Shown: positions 60,121-64,000 of the stretch, in pieces
How positions within the stretch are numbered: position 1 is the stretch's first letter
How the letters are laid out: each line of letters starts with the position of its first letter
Assembly: GCF_003626645.1 (NCBI RefSeq)
Contig: NZ_RBAM01000002.1
Location: 682,001 to 746,000, forward strand
Source of the DNA: Streptomyces klenkii
GTDB lineage: Bacteria; Actinomycetota; Actinomycetes; Streptomycetales; Streptomycetaceae
Direction of reading: 5' to 3'
DNA: 64,000 bases
Program-made: the position numbers and the translations under genes
The notes under the pieces: model-generated
Databases searched by the model: none
Seen by the model: the letters and a program-made list of their open reading frames with translations, nothing else
What the model was told of the DNA's origin: nothing

Positions 60121-60811
60121 GGCGGGCGGCCCGGAGGACATACGCGTCCTCGTCGTGGACGATCAGATCCTCATCCGCGCAGGCGTGGCCGCGCTGCTGC
60201 GCGCTGCGCCCGGCATGGAGGTCGTCGCCGAGGCGTCCGGCGGCGAGGAGGCCGTGGCGCTCGCCGCCGAGCACCGGCCCGACGTGATCCTCATGGACAT
60301 CCGGATGCCCGACCTCAGCGGCATCACCGCCACGGAACGGATCCTGCACGACGCGCCGTCTCCCGCACCCCGGGTCCTGGTGCTGACCACCTTCGACCTC
60401 GACGAGTACGTGTACGCGGCGCTGCGGGCCGGCGCCGCCGGCTTCCTGCTCAAGGACGCGGGCCCGCAGCGGCTCCTGGCTGCCGTCGCGGCGGTCGCCG
60501 GGGGCGACACGCTCTTCGCCCCCAGCGTCACCCGCCGCCTCGTCGAGGCCTTCACCCGGCGGACGGAAGCGGGCGTCTCCGCCTCGCCCGGAACCGCCCT
60601 CGATGCGCTCACCGGCCGCGAGCTCGAGGTGCTGCGGCTCACCGCACGAGGCCTGTCCAACGCGGAGATCGCCGCCGAACTCGTGATCAGCGAGGCGACC
60701 GTCAAGACCCACCTCAACCGCGCCATGGCCAAGCTCGGCCTGTGCAGCCGCGCCCAGGCGGTCGTCGTCGCCTACGAGAACGGCCTCGTCGTCCCCGGCA
60801 CGGGACACTGA
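60086..60811 (+). CDS. NarL/LuxR-family response regulator
   Basis: A 241-residue regulator. The receiver domain is RVLVVDDQILIRAGVAALLRAAPGMEVVAEASGGEEAV, with the phospho-acceptor Asp in DVILMDIRMPDLSGI and Lys in GFLLKDAGPQRLL. The C-terminal LuxR helix-turn-helix is LTGRELEVLRLTARGLSNAEIAAELVISEATVKTHLNRAMAKLGLCSRAQAVVVAYE. Target genes are unknown. It is translationally coupled to the kinase. A GCATGAGGC core spans the kinase stop (60115). Confidence 0.93.
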   Translation: MTGKAGGTTAHEAGGPEDIRVLVVDDQILIRAGVAALLRAAPGMEVVAEASGGEEAVALAAEHRPDVILMDIRMPDLSGITATERILHDAPSPAPRVLVLTTFDLDEYVYAALRAGAAGFLLKDAGPQRLLAAVAAVAGGDTLFAPSVTRRLVEAFTRRTEAGVSASPGTALDALTGRELEVLRLTARGLSNAEIAAELVISEATVKTHLNRAMAKLGLCSRAQAVVVAYENGLVVPGTGH

Positions 60812-60814
60812 GCA

Positions 60815-60955
60815 GCCCCAGGCCTACGCGCCCAGGACCCAGTCTCCAGGCTGCCCCAGGGCCTCACAGGCCCCCTACCCCTCCGCCGCTGTCCCCGCGG
60901 CCTCATGCTCCCGCGGCCCGGCGTGCCGAGCGTCGGCCCCATGCCCGCCCCATGC
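60815..60955. repeat. GCCYCATGC copies after the response regulator
   Basis: Exact cores are at 60900 (GCCTCATGC), 60936 and 60947 (GCCCCATGC). Relatives are GCCCCAGGC at 60815 and GCCCCAGGG at 60853. Spacing here is irregular. Confidence 0.6.
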
Positions 60956-61031
60956 CCCGACCGCCCCGACCGGATCGTTGCGCGAGGTCTGGTAGATGCC
61001 GGGAGGATCGGGTACATACGGTCCAGTAGTA

Positions 61032-61050
61032 CCGGTCGGTAGCCGACCGG
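61032..61050. promoter_or_regulatory. Palindrome before the acyl-CoA dehydrogenase gene
   Basis: CCGGTCGG-TAG-CCGACCGG is a perfect 8-bp inverted repeat with a 3-base spacer, 32 bases before the ATG. It lies within a larger TACCGGTCGGTA context of the sort bound by TetR-family repressors of fatty acid genes in actinomycetes. Confidence 0.5.
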
Positions 61051-61081
61051 GACGGCCCCGACTGAAGCGGCGAGGTGCCTC

Positions 61082-63016
61082 ATGACCGCACCATCCGTAC
61101 GACAGGTCTCCGAGCGCGAAGCACGCCAGGTCGCCGAAGCGGCCCGGGAGCAGGACTGGAAGAAGCCCAGTTTCGCCAAGGAACTCTTCCTCGGCCGGTT
61201 CCGCCTCGATCTGATCCACCCGCACCCGACGCCTGCCCTGGAGGACGTACGGCGCGGCGAGGAGTTTCTCGCGAAGCTCCGCGACTTCTGCGAGACCCGC
61301 ATCGACCCCGCCCGCATCGAGCGGGAGGCGAGGATTCCGGACGAGACGGTGAACGGGCTCAAGGAGCTCGGCGCGCTCGGCATGAAGATTGACACCAAGT
61401 ACGGGGGCCTGGGGCTCACCTCGGTCTACTACAACAAGGCCCTCGCCGTCGTCGGCTCCGTCAGCCCCGCCGTCGGCGCGCTGCTCTCCGCCCATCAGTC
61501 CATCGGCGTTCCCCAGCCGCTCAAGCTCTTCGGCACCCAGCAGCAGAAGGAGACCTTCCTGCCGCGCTGTGCCCGCACCGACATCTCGGCGTTCCTGCTC
61601 ACCGAGCCCGACGTCGGCTCCGACCCTGCGCGCCTCGCTACCTCCGCGGTCCCCGACGGCGACGACTACGTCCTCGACGGGGTCAAGCTCTGGACGACCA
61701 ACGGCGTCGTCGCCGACCTGCTGGTCGTCATGGCGCGGGTGCCCAGGAGCGAGGGCCACAAGGGCGGCATCACGGCCTTCGTGGTGGAGGCCACGGCCGA
61801 GGGCGTCACCGTCGAGAACCGCAACGCCTTCATGGGCCTGCGCGGCCTTGAGAACGGCGTCACGCGCTTCCACCAGGTGCGCGTCCCCGCCGCCAACCGC
61901 ATCGGCCCCGAGGGCTCCGGACTGAAGATCGCCCTGACGACGCTCAACACCGGCCGGCTGTCCATCCCCGCCATGTGTGTCGCCGGCGGCAAGTGGGCGC
62001 TGAAGATCGCCCGCGAGTGGTCCACGGCACGCGAGCAGTGGGGCAAGCCCATTGCCCGGCACGAGGCGGTCGGCTCGAAGATCGCCTTCATCGCGGCGAC
62101 GACCTTCGCCCTGGAGGCCGTCCTCGACCTGTCGGGCCAGATGGCCGACGAGGACCGCAACGACATCCGCATCGAGGCCGCACTTGCCAAGCTGTACTCC
62201 AGCGAGATGGCCTGGCTGATGACCGACGAGCTCGTGCAGATCCGCGGCGGACGGGGCTACGAGAGCGCCGCCTCGCTCGCCGCACGGGGCGAGCGCGCGG
62301 TACCCGCCGAGCAGATGCTGCGCGACGCCCGCATCAACCGCATCTTCGAGGGCTCCACGGAGATCATGCACCTGCTGATCGCCCGTGAGGCCGTGGACGC
62401 CCACCTCTCCGTCGCGGGCGACCTCATCGACCCCGAGAAGTCTCTGGGCGACAAGGCTCGCGCAGGCGCCCGCGCAGGCGGCTTCTACGCCCGCTGGCTG
62501 CCGAAGCTGGTCACCGGGCCCGGGCAGCTCCCGCGCACGTACGCGGAGTTCCATCCCGCGGGGCACCGCGACCTCGCCACCCATCTGCGCTACGTGGAGC
62601 GCTCGTCGCGCAAACTCGCGCGCTCCACCTTCTACGCCATGTCGCGCTGGCAGGGCCGCATGGAGACCAAGCAGGGCTTCCTGGGCCGCATCGTCGACAT
62701 CGGGGCCGAGCTCTTCGCGATGAGCGCGGCGTGCGTCCGCGCGGAGCGGCTGCGCGCCGAGGGGGAGCACGGGGCGGAAGCGTACGAGCTCGCCGACGCC
62801 TTCTGCCGGCAGGCCAGGATCCGCACTGAGGAGCTCTTCGGGCGGCTGTGGACCAACACTGACGAACTCGACCGCAAGGTCGTCTCCGGCGTGATGTCCG
62901 GGGCGTACGAGTGGCTCGAGGCCGGCATCCTCGACCCCAGCGGCGACGGCCCCTGGATCGCGGACGCCACCCCGGGCCCCGCCAAGACGGACAACGTCCA
63001 CCGCCCCATCCGCTGA
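61082..63016 (+). CDS. Acyl-CoA dehydrogenase family protein
   Basis: A 644-residue flavoprotein of the acyl-CoA dehydrogenase family with a C-terminal extension. Domain order: N-terminal helices ([51 protein letters not shown]), FAD/substrate region ([20 protein letters not shown]), C-terminal helical domain ([36 protein letters not shown]) and the catalytic base region [24 protein letters not shown]. The last 200 residues are beyond normal length (about 390) and resemble very-long-chain or mitochondrial ACAD9-like members. GAGGTG precedes the ATG. Confidence 0.92.
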   Translation: MTAPSVRQVSEREARQVAEAAREQDWKKPSFAKELFLGRFRLDLIHPHPTPALEDVRRGEEFLAKLRDFCETRIDPARIEREARIPDETVNGLKELGALGMKIDTKYGGLGLTSVYYNKALAVVGSVSPAVGALLSAHQSIGVPQPLKLFGTQQQKETFLPRCARTDISAFLLTEPDVGSDPARLATSAVPDGDDYVLDGVKLWTTNGVVADLLVVMARVPRSEGHKGGITAFVVEATAEGVTVENRNAFMGLRGLENGVTRFHQVRVPAANRIGPEGSGLKIALTTLNTGRLSIPAMCVAGGKWALKIAREWSTAREQWGKPIARHEAVGSKIAFIAATTFALEAVLDLSGQMADEDRNDIRIEAALAKLYSSEMAWLMTDELVQIRGGRGYESAASLAARGERAVPAEQMLRDARINRIFEGSTEIMHLLIAREAVDAHLSVAGDLIDPEKSLGDKARAGARAGGFYARWLPKLVTGPGQLPRTYAEFHPAGHRDLATHLRYVERSSRKLARSTFYAMSRWQGRMETKQGFLGRIVDIGAELFAMSAACVRAERLRAEGEHGAEAYELADAFCRQARIRTEELFGRLWTNTDELDRKVVSGVMSGAYEWLEAGILDPSGDGPWIADATPGPAKTDNVHRPIR

Positions 63017-63024
63017 CCCCTGCC

Positions 63025-63214
63025 GCCTCATGCGGGCGCTTTCGCGCCCCATGGGGCGGTGCTCCGCCTCATGCAGGCCCGCACCGCCCTCATACCCGTC
63101 ATATGGAGTGAGGGCCGTAACGCCTCATGCGGAGGCTGCCCCGCCCCGTGCAAGCAGCCGTACCGCCTCATGCAAGTGCTGCGCCGCCCCATGCAGGCGC
63201 GCCCCGCCCCATGC
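63025..63214. repeat. 20-22 bp phased array before dxr
   Basis: Exact cores start at 63025, 63066, 63122, 63165, 63186 and 63206. Relatives are at 63046 (GCCCCATGG, part of the palindrome GCCCCATGGGGC), 63086 and 63143 (GCCCCGTGC). Spacings are 21, 20, 20, 36, 21, 22, 21 and 20. It fills the 3' side of the acyl-CoA dehydrogenase gene. Confidence 0.8.
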
Positions 63215-63274
63215 GGATGTCACCCCACGGAGGGCGGACGGGGGCTCCCTGTCCGTCTTCCGTGCGGAAGAGGC

Positions 63275-63280
63275 AACAAT
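63275..63280 (+). promoter_or_regulatory. -10 element for dxr, leaderless type
   Basis: AACAAT ends 7 bases before ATG 63288. The surrounding GCAACAATGGAG resembles the GCACAATGGGA before rpsP and the DUF2469 gene. Transcription would begin on the start codon. Confidence 0.4.
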
Positions 63281-63287
63281 GGAGCCC

Positions 63288-64000
63288 ATGACGGACTCCC
63301 TCGCTGACCCGCATCTGCGCTATTCCGCCCCCACCGCCGCGGGCGGACAGCGCGAGATCGTGATCCTCGGTTCGACCGGCTCGATCGGTACCCAGGCCAT
63401 CGACCTCGTGCTCCGCAACCCCGACCGGTTCCGGGTGACCGGCCTGTCGGCCGCCGGCGGCCGCGTGGGGCTCCTCGCCGAGCAGGCGCGGCAGCTGAAG
63501 GTGCGCACCGTCGCCGTCGCCCGTACCGACACCGTGCCCGCCCTGCGTGAGGCGCTGGCCGCGCAGTACGGGGCGGAGCCGCAGCCCGAGATCCTCGCGG
63601 GCCCCGAGGCGGCCGCCGAGCTGGCGCGCAGCGAGTGCCACACCGTCCTGAACGGCATCACCGGTTCGATCGGCCTGGCGCCGACCCTGGCGGCCCTGGA
63701 AGCCGGCCGCACGCTCGCGCTGGCCAACAAGGAGTCGCTCATCGTCGGCGGCCCCCTGGTCAAGGCTCTCGCCAAACCCGGACAGATCATCCCCGTGGAC
63801 TCCGAGCACGCCGCGCTCTTCCAGGCGCTGCTGGGCGGCACGCGCGCCGAGGTCCGCAAGCTGGTCGTCACGGCCTCAGGCGGGCCCTTCAGGGGCCGTA
63901 CGAAGGCCGAGCTGGCCTCCGTGACCCCTCAGGACGCGCTCGCTCACCCCACCTGGTCCATGGGGCCGGTGATCACGATCAATTCCGCCACTCTCGTCAA
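63288..64000 (+). CDS. dxr: 1-deoxy-D-xylulose 5-phosphate reductoisomerase, N-terminal part
   Basis: The first 237 residues of Dxr, the NADPH- and metal-dependent enzyme making MEP in the non-mevalonate isoprenoid pathway. The gene runs off the right edge. The NADPH motif is [52 protein letters not shown] and [18 protein letters not shown] carry metal and substrate residues. [42 protein letters not shown] is the catalytic loop region. Start is ATG 63288 ([12 protein letters not shown]) or the in-frame ATG 63279, which has GGAAGAGG 5 bases before it. Confidence 0.95.
   Translation, partial: MTDSLADPHLRYSAPTAAGGQREIVILGSTGSIGTQAIDLVLRNPDRFRVTGLSAAGGRVGLLAEQARQLKVRTVAVARTDTVPALREALAAQYGAEPQPEILAGPEAAAELARSECHTVLNGITGSIGLAPTLAALEAGRTLALANKESLIVGGPLVKALAKPGQIIPVDSEHAALFQALLGGTRAEVRKLVVTASGGPFRGRTKAELASVTPQDALAHPTWSMGPVITINSATLV

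Noticed and set aside
735..63214. Strand-polar motif such as Chi or KOPS
   Set aside because: Copies occur on both strands (42 against 22) and follow the orientation of the upstream gene more than one chromosome direction. The 64 kb window is too small to test it fully, but nothing here favours a polar replication signal.

Overview
The window is a 64 kb, very GC-rich chromosome segment from a Streptomyces. The evidence is the sporulation sigma factor whiG, a four-gene type I signal peptidase cluster (sipW/X/Y/Z order), Tat-type lipoproteins, GTG starts, and gene order from ffh through rpsP, trmD, rplS, whiG, rpsB, tsf, pyrH and frr to dxr. Both edges cut genes: the 3' end of ffh at the left and the 5' part of dxr at the right. 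I see no tRNA, rRNA, insertion sequence, prophage or CRISPR array.

1-23.4 kb is mostly core information processing: ffh end, a SAM methyltransferase, proS, a SprT-like zinc protein, then the translation cluster rpsP-khpA-rimM-trmD-rplS. The sip signal peptidases, a Nudix hydrolase and a DUF2469 protein follow, then yraN-yifB-dprA, whiG, a TetR regulator, an M23 peptidase, and rpsB-tsf-pyrH-frr-cdsA-rlmN. Strong hairpins separate many of these cistrons. 23.4-27.4 kb is a thiamine ABC importer (thiBPQ) behind a TPP riboswitch. 27.4-30.6 kb holds a DMT-like membrane protein and an unusual ABC ATPase/permease pair.

31-57 kb is dominated by polyamine and GABA catabolism. It contains a class III aminotransferase with a divergent Lrp/AsnC regulator, two gamma-aminobutyraldehyde-type dehydrogenases, two Tat-lipoprotein PotD-like binding proteins, a PotABC importer, a PuuB-like FAD oxidase, gabT, a PucR-family regulator and a third aldehyde dehydrogenase. 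Together they can import putrescine or spermidine, oxidise or transaminate it to aldehydes and acids, and pass GABA to succinate semialdehyde. Two of these units share a 40-bp promoter/operator block. Interspersed are a GDPD, an adenosine-deaminase-family enzyme (probably for futalosine menaquinone synthesis), two DUF4190 membrane proteins, a NADAR protein, a PAP2 phosphatase and a VirD4/TraG-like membrane ATPase. 57-64 kb carries a quinone oxidoreductase, a NarL-type two-component system, an acyl-CoA dehydrogenase and dxr.

The most unusual signal is a short repeat family with core GCCYCATGC (reverse complement GCATGRGGC). I counted about 64 exact copies by hand, against roughly three expected from base composition. 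It forms arrays with a regular period of about 22 bp, and some of 12 bp, mainly in 3' intergenic regions. It also invades coding sequences in frame, giving Pro-His-Ala or Ala-His-Gly tracts written with rare CAT and CCT codons. I know of no named element that matches it, and it is my main candidate for something undescribed.
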